Of a stretch of 64,000 bases of DNA, positions 1-7,820 are shown piece after piece (the stretch's first letter is position 1; each line of letters starts with the position of its first letter). Source of the DNA: Crossiella sp. S99.2 (GTDB lineage Bacteria; Actinomycetota; Actinomycetes; Mycobacteriales; Pseudonocardiaceae). The stretch spans positions 124,001 to 188,000 of the forward strand of contig NZ_JALMDK010000009.1 of the NCBI RefSeq assembly GCF_023094165.1, written 5' to 3'. The notes under the pieces were generated by a model, which was given only the letters and a program-made list of their open reading frames with translations, did no database searches and was not told where the DNA came from. The translations under genes were made by a program, and so were the position numbers.

Positions 1-232
1 TCACGAACTCGGCCGTGGCGAGTTCGGCCAGGGCGGCGGAGACCTCGGCCGGGGTGGTGCCGTGCGCGCCCGCGGCGAACTTGCGCCGCAGCAGCGGGAC
101 CACCCCGGCAAGGCTGCGGTCCGGGTGGGACACCAGCTGGGTGTAGAGCCATTGGGCGTCGCGCCCGAGTGCCCGCCAGCGCGGGTCACTCCACCGCGCG
201 ATCCTGAATTGGGCGTACTGCTGGCCGGACAC
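1..232 (-). CDS. Phage/AICE-type HTH protein, N-terminal part only
   Basis: The gene runs off the left edge; about 77 N-terminal residues are visible. The GTG start at 232 has a good ribosome binding site (GGAGGAA, 7 bases upstream). The block RWSDPRWRALGRDAQWLY, followed by a segment that reads like a winged-helix (TPAEVSAALAELATAEFV), resembles the N-terminus of replication-initiator or replisome-organiser-like proteins common in actinobacterial prophages and integrative elements. It is the last visible member of a leftward operon (1253 to 1) of small, mostly overlapping genes. The role in element replication is inferred from this resemblance and the setting; the rest of the protein is outside the window. 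Confidence 0.7.
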   Translation of the reverse strand, partial: MSGQQYAQFRIARWSDPRWRALGRDAQWLYTQLVSHPDRSLAGVVPLLRRKFAAGAHGTTPAEVSAALAELATAEFV

Positions 233-265
233 AGTGTTCCTCCACAGTGGATAGACAGGTATGGG

Positions 266-496
266 TCAGCACCCGGCCGCGGCGGGCCGGTGCGGGGTTA
301 GGCCGAGGCGCAGGCGGATGCGCCCGGTGGTGTAGCTGGACATGCGGGTGACCGCAGCGATACGCGCATCGGGATAGCCCCGAGCGTGCAGCACCGAGAC
401 GACCAGTTCGCGCTGCACCGGGGTCAGCTCCTCGGCCACCAGTCGCCCGGCGATGCAATGCCGGGCCGCGGTCAGGTCGGCGCGGGCGGGCCTCAC
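266..496 (-). CDS. Small HTH-like protein of the mobile element
   Basis: A 76-residue protein starting at a GTG that overlaps the stop of the upstream gene as GTGA, so the two are probably translationally coupled. Residues about 25-65 (LTPVQRELVVSVLHARGY, DARIAAVTRMSSYTTGRI) look like a helix-turn-helix, similar to the C-terminal region of sigma-like or phage regulatory proteins that scan for a site (arrange 'DARIA..T..T..RIR'). No enzyme motif is visible. It lies between two other element genes on the same strand, so a regulatory or replication role in the element is likely but unproven. Composition of the chosen frame is balanced, whereas the longer overlapping frames are Arg/Pro-rich. Confidence 0.6.
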   Translation of the reverse strand: MRPARADLTAARHCIAGRLVAEELTPVQRELVVSVLHARGYPDARIAAVTRMSSYTTGRIRLRLGLTPHRPAAAGC

Positions 497-933
497 GCGG
501 CCCCCGGTTCCTGCACGTCGGACAGGTCCAGGGTGTAGACAGGCTGGGGCTTGCCGCCGTTGCGGCCGGTGGTGGTGTGCTCGGCGGGCACCCACCGGCC
601 GGTCGGGCGCAGGATGCCGTGGGCCACCAGGCGCTTGACCGTCGCGCCGATGACCGGCGGCGCCACCCAGCCGGGCACGTGCGCCCGCCACGTGTTCGCG
701 GTGACCTCGGCGTCCGGGTGCTGCTGCCCGGCGGCCAGGATCGCGCCCACCACCGCGACGACGTCCCGGTGGTGGAGCGGGTCCAGCACCAGCAGCGCGC
801 ACACCGCGGCGGCATCCCCGGCCACCGGCGCCGAGGCGGCCGAGCGGATCACCTCGGCGGCCAGCTCCGCCCAACGGGCAACGCCGGGCACCGCAGCGTG
901 TGCGGTGCCCGGCGTCGGCTGGCCGGTGCTCAC
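493..933 (-). CDS. Hypothetical element protein, winged-helix-like
   Basis: A 146-residue protein from a GTG at 933, which overlaps the TGA of the preceding gene; its own TGA overlaps the next GTG. A longer frame to 1161 exists, but the extra sequence overlaps the upstream gene and looks like a shadow. Residues about 55-120 contain HHRDVVAVVGAILAAG, VIGATVKRLVAHGILRPTGR and a glycine-rich turn, an arrangement like a winged-helix with its beta-wing (GGKPQPVYTLD). It could be a DNA-binding accessory factor of the mobile element. I do not recognise a named family. Confidence 0.6.
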   Translation of the reverse strand: MSTGQPTPGTAHAAVPGVARWAELAAEVIRSAASAPVAGDAAAVCALLVLDPLHHRDVVAVVGAILAAGQQHPDAEVTANTWRAHVPGWVAPPVIGATVKRLVAHGILRPTGRWVPAEHTTTGRNGGKPQPVYTLDLSDVQEPGAA

Positions 934-1253
934 GCCCGGTCCGTCTCCTCGATCACGGTTGTGGTCTCCACTGTCACCGTCTCGGTGCCGCAGCCCGCGC
1001 ACCGGGTGGTCTGGATCGTGCTGCGGGAACGGATCACCACCCGGCGTGTGCGCGACGGCGGGTCGGTGATCCGGCGCAGCCATGCCGCGGTGTTGGCGTC
1101 CGGCTGTCCCTGCCGGGCGTCGGCTTCGGCTTGCTGGCGGCGCTGCCAGGCGTCCAGCCATCCGGCCAGTTCGCTGGCCTGCGGCCCCCGGGTAGCGCCG
1201 GAGCGGATGCGGGTGGTGTTGGGCACAGGCGTGCTGGTGCGGTTTTTGCGCAT
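930..1253 (-). CDS. Hypothetical element protein with a CxxC pair
   Basis: A 107-residue protein. I start it at the ATG at 1253 because GGGGAGG lies 8-14 bases upstream; an ATG 36 bases earlier lacks such a site. The N-terminus is basic (MRKNRTSTPVP), the middle has a Gln/Ala-rich helix (LAGWLDAWQRRQQAEADARQ), and the end has a single CAGC followed by a Thr/Val-rich strand, possibly half of a zinc ribbon. It is the first gene of the coupled leftward set 1253-266. Function unknown. Confidence 0.55.
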   Translation of the reverse strand: MRKNRTSTPVPNTTRIRSGATRGPQASELAGWLDAWQRRQQAEADARQGQPDANTAAWLRRITDPPSRTRRVVIRSRSTIQTTRCAGCGTETVTVETTTVIEETDRA

Positions 1254-1326
1254 GGCGAAGCCGCCTCCCCTGACGGCAGGTGTGTCCACAGTGGATGCCG
1301 CGAGCGGATGCTCCGCGGCGGAGAAC

Positions 1327-1572
1327 TCAGCGTGCGGAGCGGGCGGCCTTCATTGCTGCGGTAGCTGCGCGGGCGCCGTTGCGCTCACGCAGTTTGCGGT
1401 ACGCCTCAAGGGCGCCAGCGCTGATCGTGGGGCAGCCGTGGCCCCGGTTGACTACCAGTTCACCGGCCTTGATCCGGCGCAGCAAGGTGCGCTTGGAGAT
1501 ACGCAGCAGCCGGGCCGCCTCGGCGTAGGTGTAGTCACGGACCTGGTGTTCGTGGTGCTGGTTGGCGTCCAA
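1327..1572 (-). CDS. Excisionase-like helix-turn-helix protein
   Basis: An 81-residue DNA-binding protein. Residues about 13-45 (YTYAEAARLLRISKRTLLRR, then IKAGELVVNRG) form the MerR/excisionase-type winged HTH used by Xis proteins of integrative elements and by short regulators. The start is a TTG at 1572 with a strong AAGGGGGG 9 bases upstream. It heads the leftward gene set of the element and faces a 500-base control region with repeated boxes. Likely role: directing excision with the integrase at 3063-4568, or controlling the element's replication genes; the two cannot be separated from sequence. Confidence 0.7.
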   Translation of the reverse strand: MDANQHHEHQVRDYTYAEAARLLRISKRTLLRRIKAGELVVNRGHGCPTISAGALEAYRKLRERNGARAATAAMKAARSAR

Positions 1573-2078
1573 CGCCTGATGCCCCCCTTACGGGTCGCCG
1601 GTCGGCGCCCGCACGTCTTCGTCCCGTCTCGTCGGTGCGACCGGAGCACGGCGCCACTGGGGTGGGCCAGGCGGTGAAGCATGCGCGCGGGTGCGGCGGT
1701 CAGGACAGTGATCTTCCTTGCTCACCCGGCGGACCGTGCTCCGGTCGCAACCCACACGCTGCCCTTGTACCTGCAACTTTGTCAACAAGTTGTCACCGCT
1801 TGTCGCTATGTGTCGCGGCATGGCGTGAGGATCAGACCCCGGTACGGTGCGCGTGTACGACTCAGGGATGAGTCACCTGTGCGACGACACCTGTGTGGGC
1901 ACCTGTGTAACGGAATGGGTACCTGTGTGGACGTGTAGTCGAACGCACTGACAGAACGCTGACCCGCAGATCCTGGGGACTGCGGGTCAGCACCGCGAAC
2001 AGCCGCCGGTCAGGGCGGTGAAACGGTGAAGGGCGGTCGGCCGGAGAAGACCCAGCCGACCAACAAGGGGGGAAACCA
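1573..2078. promoter_or_regulatory. Divergent control region of the mobile element with repeated boxes
   Basis: About 500 bases between two divergent DNA-binding-protein genes with no convincing gene. Two kinds of structure are visible. Near 1775-1791 there is an inverted repeat AACTT-TGTCAAC-AAGTT, followed by more TTGTC/TGTC words. At 1875-1881, 1889-1895, 1901-1907 and 1921-1927 the heptamer ACCTGTG occurs four times in the same orientation (steps of 14, 12 and 20 bases), the last three as ACCTGTGT. Such clusters are typical of operators or iterons. The 2079 start has AAGGGGGGAAA just upstream. Confidence 0.6.
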
Positions 2079-2459
2079 GTGGCAGAACGTCAAGTCAGAT
2101 CCGCGGTAGGACAACTGATCCTGCGCCAGGTCGGGAAAGGCTCCGTCGCCGAATACGAGCGACAGAAGGGCTTAGCCGGGGGGACGCTGGCCTACTACCT
2201 CCGCCCCACCTCACAGAACCGGTCACGCCGGGCCGGTGTACCCAAGATCAAACAACTGGCCGAGGCGCTGGGGTCCAGCATCGAAGAAGTCTCCGAAGCC
2301 TTCGCCGTGGACAGCGGCCTGTGCGCCCTCACCGAGGAGAGCCTGACCGCCGCGGAGAAGAACATGATCGCGGACTTCCGGCGACTCAGCCCCACCAGCC
2401 AAGCCGCCTGGGCCGCCGCGGTGGCCGCCTTCGCCGAGGCCGAACAGGGCACGCGGTAG
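2079..2459 (+). CDS. XRE-type regulator of the mobile element
   Basis: A 126-residue protein from a GTG with AAGGGGGGAAA immediately upstream. Residues about 12-75 fit a lambda-repressor-like HTH (AEYERQKGLAGGTLAYYLRP, then KIKQLAEALGSSIEEVSEAF). The C-terminal third is an Ala-rich helix region (SPTSQAAWAAAVAAFAEAE) that may oligomerise. It is divergent from the excisionase-like gene across the box-containing control region, a usual place for the element's repressor or activator. It most likely acts as the switch between integrated and excised states; this is inference. Confidence 0.75.
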   Translation: MAERQVRSAVGQLILRQVGKGSVAEYERQKGLAGGTLAYYLRPTSQNRSRRAGVPKIKQLAEALGSSIEEVSEAFAVDSGLCALTEESLTAAEKNMIADFRRLSPTSQAAWAAAVAAFAEAEQGTR

Positions 2460-2724
2460 CACCACCGGCCCGTCTCGCGCGGCGCAATCCGGAACTTTCC
2501 GCAGCATCCGGACGAATAGCCACCGAACGGGTGATGTTGAATCCCGAATGAAACATCCGCTGGTGTGATCAGCGATCCACGTTGGTAGAGGACTAGAGAA
2601 CACGCTCCCAACGGGGGGAGCACGCCGAGGGACGGGACACCGGCCGGTGTCGGGGGACATCCGGCCAGACCTCGGCAGAGCGGTGCGGTTCTGGGGAGGA
2701 CCGCACGGGAGGGGAAACAGTTCA

Positions 2725-3057
2725 ATGGTCATGCCGCTACGCGTACACAGCGACGCAGCCCTGACAGTGCCGTACCGGATCGAAGAGGGGGCAGACGGAC
2801 TGTTCGGGCTGCGCGTCCGGAAGGGGCTGGTGATCCCAGATCAGCAGGGCCTGGAGCACTTCACCGCGGTGATCGTGGACCTGGCCGAGGCCAACGCGGC
2901 CTTGGCCGTCGACCGGAACCACCGGCCCCGGCCCGGCTGCACCGATCTGGTGTTGATCGAGGGCCACGACGTCGACACAGACGCGACCGGCCCCGGACAG
3001 GCCCCGGTACAGCAGCAGGTCCCCGGCGAGCGCCAGGGACCTGCCCACTGTGCCTGA
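2725..3057 (+). CDS. Hypothetical protein next to the integrase
   Basis: A 110-residue protein. The ATG at 2725 follows GGGAGGGGAAA; an in-frame ATG at 2647 is further upstream but has no comparable site. The first 75 residues look like a small folded domain (YRIEEGADGLFGLRVRKG, VIPDQQGLEHFTAVIVDLAE); the end is Pro/Gln-rich. No family is recognised. It converges on the integrase gene with 5 bases between them. It is probably part of the mobile element cargo or control set. Confidence 0.5.
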   Translation: MVMPLRVHSDAALTVPYRIEEGADGLFGLRVRKGLVIPDQQGLEHFTAVIVDLAEANAALAVDRNHRPRPGCTDLVLIEGHDVDTDATGPGQAPVQQQVPGERQGPAHCA

Positions 3058-3062
3058 GACGG

Positions 3063-4568
3063 TCAGGTCCGGGTTGCCCGCCGCCCGGCGACCCGGCCCG
3101 GCCGTCGGCCCGGGGCACTGGCCCCCACCGCGCTGCGGCGGCCCAGGCGGGTACGCGACAGTCCAGCCGGGGCAGCAGGGCCACGGTCGGCCGGGCGCCG
3201 CGAACCGGGCAGCGCACCGTCTTCCCGCGGCGGCTGCACCGGTACCGCACCGCTCGGCACGGTCGGAGTGCTCTGGTCGACCGAACCGCGCATCTGGGCC
3301 AGCGTGACCGGCTGCATCGGCGCCGTCTGGGCCTGCTCCACCTGATCCAGGTAGAACCGCATCTCCCCGCCGCCCGCGGCCTTGACATACCGAAGCGACT
3401 GATCCGCCTTGGTGTGCCTCATGATCGCCATCATGATGTAGACCGGGGTCTTGGCCCTGGCCAGATTGGTGGCACAGGTGTGCCGCAAGTCGTGGAAGGT
3501 CGGCGCCGGGCCGTCACTGCCATCCATGCCCGCCTTCACCCGGGCCTTGGCCCACTCCCGTTGCAGCACCGGGTACTTCACCGGCTGGCCGTGCCCGTCG
3601 GTGATCACGGTCTGCTGGTCGGGCTTGCGGTCGGCGCCCGTGCCGCGCAGTTCCAGCAGCGCCGCGGCTGCGCGGGCGCTGAGCGGGATGGTCAGGATGG
3701 TCTTGCCCTTGGGGTAGCCGCGCATGGTGCCGTCGGACTGCATGACGTCGGCCACGGTGATCACCTCATGGCCGGGCACGTCCAACTTGATGTTGGCCCA
3801 CCGCATGCCCAGCACCTCACCCGCGCGCAGCCCGCAGTCATGCGCGATCAGGGCGGTCAGCCACAGGTTGTAGGGCAGGTAGTAGGTCATCAGGCACAGC
3901 TCTTGCTCGGTCAGGACCCGGAAGTTGTAGTTGCCCACCTGCGGGGCGGAGAACTCCGAGCACGGGTTGCCGTGGCGGTAGCCCTTGGCCGCGGCGTAGG
4001 CCAGGACGTTCTTGAGCACCGACCAGCGCGTGTTGAGGGTGGTCTCACTCCACTTGCGCGACCCGTCCGGGTTGAAGGTGGTGCGCGCGGCGGCCAGCCA
4101 GCAGCGGATCTGGTCTTCGCTGATGACGTCGATCTGGGTTTCGCCGAAGAACTTGTCCAGCTGGCGGGCGTGGTTGCGGTAGGAGTTCAGGGTGGCCACA
4201 GAGTTGGACTTGTGACGGCTCCACCACTCGTTCCAGACCTCGGTGAAGGTCAGCCGGGTGTCCTTGCGGCGGAAGGTGGGGAGCTTGATCCCCTGGTCTT
4301 CGTAGATGCCGAACAGGGCCTTGCGCTGCCTGATCTGCCAGGCGTCGGCCTCTTCCCAGGTGTCGAAGGTCTCGCCGGGCTTGGTCCGGGTGGACGGGTT
4401 GTAGTACCGGCCGCGGTAGCGGCCCGACGGCTTCGGCTCCACCCACCCGTTGCCGGGCGCGTCCCGGGAGGCCGGGCTCTGGTTGGTGGTGCGCTTCTTC
4501 GGCCTGCTGTTCTTCGGCCCCTTGGTGGCCGGGTGGTGCTGGGTGGTGCTGGGGGTGCGGGTCGGCAC
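3063..4568 (-). CDS. int: Tyrosine site-specific recombinase (integrase)
   Basis: Catalyses integration and excision of the element. A basic N-terminal stretch is followed by an arm-binding-like region, a SAM-like core-binding domain (about residues 105-190) and the catalytic domain. Catalytic signatures are visible: Arg in DCGLRAGEVLGMRW (about 248), HDLRHT (about 357-362), the later MRHT histidine (about 381) and the LRYV tyrosine (about 392). The GTG at 4568 is preferred over the GTG at 4589 because AGAGGGAG lies 7 bases upstream. After the tyrosine there is a long (about 105-residue) Pro/Arg-rich tail not typical of the family. The attachment site is not identified. Confidence 0.93.
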   Translation of the reverse strand: MPTRTPSTTQHHPATKGPKNSRPKKRTTNQSPASRDAPGNGWVEPKPSGRYRGRYYNPSTRTKPGETFDTWEEADAWQIRQRKALFGIYEDQGIKLPTFRRKDTRLTFTEVWNEWWSRHKSNSVATLNSYRNHARQLDKFFGETQIDVISEDQIRCWLAAARTTFNPDGSRKWSETTLNTRWSVLKNVLAYAAAKGYRHGNPCSEFSAPQVGNYNFRVLTEQELCLMTYYLPYNLWLTALIAHDCGLRAGEVLGMRWANIKLDVPGHEVITVADVMQSDGTMRGYPKGKTILTIPLSARAAAALLELRGTGADRKPDQQTVITDGHGQPVKYPVLQREWAKARVKAGMDGSDGPAPTFHDLRHTCATNLARAKTPVYIMMAIMRHTKADQSLRYVKAAGGGEMRFYLDQVEQAQTAPMQPVTLAQMRGSVDQSTPTVPSGAVPVQPPREDGALPGSRRPADRGPAAPAGLSRTRLGRRSAVGASAPGRRPGRVAGRRATRT

Positions 4569-4660
4569 AGGTGGGCTCCCTCTACGCACCCGCGCGCACG
4601 GTCACCCTGTTTCCCCAGGCTAGCGGAGGGAACCGACAGTTCCGGGGGTCTGCGGGTGGT

Positions 4661-4682
4661 GTGGGGTAACCGCGTACCCCAC
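4661..4682. promoter_or_regulatory. Perfect 8-bp inverted repeat upstream of int
   Basis: GTGGGGTA and TACCCCAC flank a 6-base centre (ACCGCG), about 90 bases upstream of the integrase start. It could be an operator for int or an integrase arm/core site; its size is in the range of tyrosine-recombinase half sites. No tRNA gene or obvious duplicate is nearby. Confidence 0.5.
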
Positions 4683-4774
4683 GACCCGGTGCAGGTCCTT
4701 CACGGTGCTGCCAGATCCGACCGCCAACCTGCGGGAACACCCGCCCCGGCTTCCTGTCGCCGGGGGGTCACGCG

Positions 4775-4911
4775 ATAACGGCCAACACTCGGGGCGGGTT
4801 TCCGCTCTCGGCGTGTTGGCCGGTTTCGTACGGTGTGTTTGCCGTTATGGGCGGTGTGTTGGCCGTTGTTGTACGCCTGGTTGGCCGTTGTGGGGCGGGT
4901 CAGACGCGGGT
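4775..4911. repeat. Dispersed GTTGGCCGTTGT repeat, cluster 1
   Basis: Several degenerate copies: one inverted copy near 4775-4788 (ATAACGGCCAACAC) and direct copies at about 4812-4831, 4837-4850, 4856-4878 and 4883-4900, the last reaching the stop of the monooxygenase gene. Unlike the other clusters, most units here read toward the 3' end of the neighbouring gene rather than away from it. Confidence 0.75.
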
Positions 4912-6147
4912 GGTGGGGCGGCGGGCGAAGGCGGGGGCGTGTTCGGGGCGCGGGCCGATGCCGACCACGTAGGCCGGGATGCGCTGGAGCACCGGGAACC
5001 GTTGCAGCAGTGCGATGGGCTTGGGCACGCCGGCGCCGGTGCGGATCTGGCCGCTGAGGGCCCGGCTGAGCAGGCGCTTGTGCACGAAGCGCTGGAGGCC
5101 CTGGAGCAGGGCCGTGGGCAGCCAGCGGCGGCGTTGCACCCTGGCCAGGTCGGCGGGGCGGACCCGGCCGCGGCGCAGCGGGGTGGCGAGCAGGCGGGCG
5201 GTGGCCACCGCGTCCTGCACGGCCAGGTTGATGCCCACGCCGCCCACCGGTGACATGGCGTGCGCGGCGTCACCGATGCACAGCAGGCCGTCGGTGTGCC
5301 AGCGGCGCAACCGGTTCAGCCGGACGTCGAGCAGCTTCACCTCGTCCAGCGATTCGATCGCGTCCACCCGGTCGGCCAGCCACGGGATCAGGCCGGTGAT
5401 CCGGTCCCGGAATGCCTGCACGCCCTCGGCGCGGACCTGAGCGTCCGAGCCTTTGCGGATCAGGTACGCGGTCTGGAAGTACTCGCCGCGGTCGATCAGC
5501 ACCGCGGCGTGGCCCGTGGTGAACCGGCCGATGCCGCCGCTGGGGTCCTGCGCGTGCCGGGGCAGCCGGAACCACCACACGTCGATCGGCGCGCCGAACT
5601 CCCTGGTCCGCAGGCCGGCCGCGGCGCGCGTGATCGAGTTGCGGCCGTCGCAGGCCACGGTCAGCCCGGCCCGCAGCTCGCCGCTGGTCCCGGTCTCCCG
5701 GTCGCGGTAGCGCACGCCGGCGACCTTGCCGTTCTCCCTGATCAGGCCGGTGACCTCGGTGTTCATCCGCAGCTCGAACCCGGGCTCGCGCCGGCCCGCC
5801 GCGGCGAGCAGATCCAGGAAATCCCACTGCGGCACCAGTGCGATGTGCTGATGGTCGCCGGGCAGGTGGCGCAGGTCGCCGACGGGCAGGATGCGGTCCT
5901 CCAGCTGCACCCGCAGCCGGTCCACCCGCCGTTGCGGCACCTTGGCGAACTCCTCGCCAAGGCCCAGCTCGTCCAGCAGCGTCAGCGTGGACGGGTGCAC
6001 CGTGTCGCCGCGGAAGTCCCGCAGGAAGTCCCCGTGCTTCTCCAGCACCGTCACCCGCACCCCGGCGCGGGCCAGCAGCAGGCCCAGCACCATCCCGGCC
6101 GGTCCGCCGCCGATCACGACGCACCCCGTGGGGCCCTGGTCAGTCAT
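4900..6147 (-). CDS. FAD-dependent aromatic-ring monooxygenase (PheA/UbiH type)
   Basis: A class A flavin monooxygenase of 415 residues. It shows the N-terminal FAD fold VVIGGGPAGMVLGLLLARAG, the DG motif (VACDGRNSITR, about residue 165) and the second FAD motif GDAAHAMSPVGGVGINLAVQ (about 280-300). Family members hydroxylate phenols, polyketides or quinone precursors with NAD(P)H and oxygen. The ATG at 6147 sits 9 bases after AAGGGG; the ATG at 6156 would abut that site. It is a single gene, divergent from gltX, with a palindromic operator just upstream, so it is probably repressed until an aromatic ligand is present. The substrate cannot be told; no biosynthetic cluster surrounds it. Confidence 0.88.
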   Translation of the reverse strand: MTDQGPTGCVVIGGGPAGMVLGLLLARAGVRVTVLEKHGDFLRDFRGDTVHPSTLTLLDELGLGEEFAKVPQRRVDRLRVQLEDRILPVGDLRHLPGDHQHIALVPQWDFLDLLAAAGRREPGFELRMNTEVTGLIRENGKVAGVRYRDRETGTSGELRAGLTVACDGRNSITRAAAGLRTREFGAPIDVWWFRLPRHAQDPSGGIGRFTTGHAAVLIDRGEYFQTAYLIRKGSDAQVRAEGVQAFRDRITGLIPWLADRVDAIESLDEVKLLDVRLNRLRRWHTDGLLCIGDAAHAMSPVGGVGINLAVQDAVATARLLATPLRRGRVRPADLARVQRRRWLPTALLQGLQRFVHKRLLSRALSGQIRTGAGVPKPIALLQRFPVLQRIPAYVVGIGPRPEHAPAFARRPTTRV

Positions 6148-6162
6148 GGTGATCATCCCCTT

Positions 6163-6178
6163 TTCAACGCCTGTTGAA
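6163..6178. promoter_or_regulatory. Palindromic operator TTCAAC-N4-GTTGAA
   Basis: Perfect 6-bp arms around GCCT, located 16-31 bases upstream of the monooxygenase start. Position and form suit a TetR or MarR family repressor. No such regulator gene is adjacent, so a distant regulator is implied. Confidence 0.6.
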
Positions 6179-6225
6179 TAAGGCCAGCATCCTCTGGGGC
6201 AACCGGTTCGTCAACCACCGATCGG

Positions 6226-7728
6226 ATGAGTAACCTCTCCGCCGTGAATGAGGTCCGCGTGCGCTTCTGTCCTTCCCCCACCGGCACCCCGCACGTGGGG
6301 TTGATCCGCACCGCGCTGTTCAACTGGGCCTACGCCCGCAACCAGGGCGGCAAGCTGGTCTTCCGGATCGAGGACACCGACGCCGCGCGGGACTCCGAGG
6401 AGTCCTACGAGGCCCTGCTGGACGCGCTGCGCTGGCTCGGGCTCGACTGGGACGAGGGCCCCGAGGTCGGCGGCCCGCACGCGCCGTACCGGCAGAGCCA
6501 GCGCCGGGAGAGCTACCGCGAGGTGATCGCCAAGCTGGTGGCCGCGGGCGAGCTGTACGAGTCCTTCTCCACCCCGGAGGAGGTCGAGGCGCGGCACCGC
6601 GCGGCCGGTCGCGACCCCAAGCTGGGCTACGACAACTTCGACCGCGACCTCACCGACGAGCAGAAGGCGGCCTACCGCGCGCAGGGCCGCGAGCCCGTGC
6701 TGCGGCTGCCGATGCCGAACGCGGACATCACCTTCACCGACCTGGTGCGCGGCGAGATCACCTTCCCGGCCGGCTCGATCCCGGACCAGGTGCTGGTGCG
6801 CGCCAACGGCGAGCCGCTGTACACGTTGGTGAACCCGGTCGACGACGCGCTGATGCGGATCACGCACGTGCTGCGTGGCGAGGACCTGCTGCCCTCGACC
6901 CCCCGGCAGATCGCGTTGTACGCGGCGCTGGAGCGGATCGGGGTGGCGCAGGGCACGCCGCGGTTCGGGCACCTGCCCTTCGTCATGGGCGAGGGCAACA
7001 AGAAGCTGTCCAAGCGGGACCCGTCCTCGAACCTGTTCCACCACCGGGACCGGGGTTTCCTGCCCGAGGGCCTGCTGAACTACCTCGCGCTGCTCGGCTG
7101 GTCCATCGCCGAGGACCGGGACGTCTTCACCATGGCCGAGATGATCGAGGCATTCGACATCGGCAAGGTCTCGGCCAACCCGGCCCGGTTCGACCTGAAA
7201 AAGGCCGAGGCGATCAACGGCAGCCACATGCGGCTGCTCGCGCCGGAGGACTTCCGGCAGCGGCTGGTGCCGTACCTGGTGCAGGCGGCCGTGCTGCCCG
7301 CGGAGCCGACGGCGGAGCAGCTGGAGCTGCTGGCCGGCGCGGCGCCGCTGGTGCAGGAGCGGGTCGGGCTGCTGGCCGAGGCGGCCGGGATGCTCGCGTT
7401 CCTGTTCGCCGAAGAGGATGCGTTCGAGGTTGAGCCGGAGTCGGCGGCGAAGGCTTTGGGCGCGGACGCCGAGCCGGTGCTGCGGGCCTCGATCGAGGCG
7501 CTGACGGGTGTGGCGGAGTGGCAGACCGAGGCGATCGAGGCGGCGCTGAAGGGCGCGCTGATCGACGGACTGGGCCTGAAGCCGCGTAAGGCGTTCGCGC
7601 CGGTGCGGGTCGCGGTGAGCGGTCGCACTGTGTCACCGCCGCTGTACGAGTCCCTCGAACTGCTGGGCCGGGACCGCTCGCTGGGGCGGTTGGAGCGGGC
7701 GCTGGAGGCGGTCCCCACCGCGTCTTGA
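6226..7728 (+). CDS. gltX: Glutamate--tRNA ligase
   Basis: Charges tRNA-Glu with glutamate, and in many actinobacteria also misacylates tRNA-Gln for the GatCAB route. The 500-residue length suits the family. The class I signature appears as [18 protein letters not shown] (HIGH equivalent, about residues 17-32) and KLSKRD (KMSKS equivalent, about 259-264). The C-terminal half is the helical anticodon-binding domain. The ATG at 6226 is chosen; a GTG about 18 bases downstream (gtgaatgag) is an alternative start. It lies upstream of tRNA-Gln and tRNA-Glu genes, as in mycobacteria. Confidence 0.97.
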   Translation: MSNLSAVNEVRVRFCPSPTGTPHVGLIRTALFNWAYARNQGGKLVFRIEDTDAARDSEESYEALLDALRWLGLDWDEGPEVGGPHAPYRQSQRRESYREVIAKLVAAGELYESFSTPEEVEARHRAAGRDPKLGYDNFDRDLTDEQKAAYRAQGREPVLRLPMPNADITFTDLVRGEITFPAGSIPDQVLVRANGEPLYTLVNPVDDALMRITHVLRGEDLLPSTPRQIALYAALERIGVAQGTPRFGHLPFVMGEGNKKLSKRDPSSNLFHHRDRGFLPEGLLNYLALLGWSIAEDRDVFTMAEMIEAFDIGKVSANPARFDLKKAEAINGSHMRLLAPEDFRQRLVPYLVQAAVLPAEPTAEQLELLAGAAPLVQERVGLLAEAAGMLAFLFAEEDAFEVEPESAAKALGADAEPVLRASIEALTGVAEWQTEAIEAALKGALIDGLGLKPRKAFAPVRVAVSGRTVSPPLYESLELLGRDRSLGRLERALEAVPTAS

Positions 7729-7820
7729 TTACTCAGGATTACCACTTGACCGTGCCAGCCGGGCAAATGTCACCTCTTTAGCAGTCTCGAACACGGCTGG
7801 TACGCGTCTAACCTCACCGG

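Noticed and set aside
266-1161. Longer minus-strand frames over the small element genes (to 874 and 1161)
   Set aside because: Their upstream parts overlap other genes, are Arg/Pro/Gly-rich like shadows, and lack ribosome binding sites; the inner GTG starts overlap upstream stops neatly.
1588-1821. Possible 77-residue gene in the element control region
   Set aside because: No recognisable domain and a Pro/Arg-rich second half; the stretch holds repeat boxes and reads as regulatory DNA.
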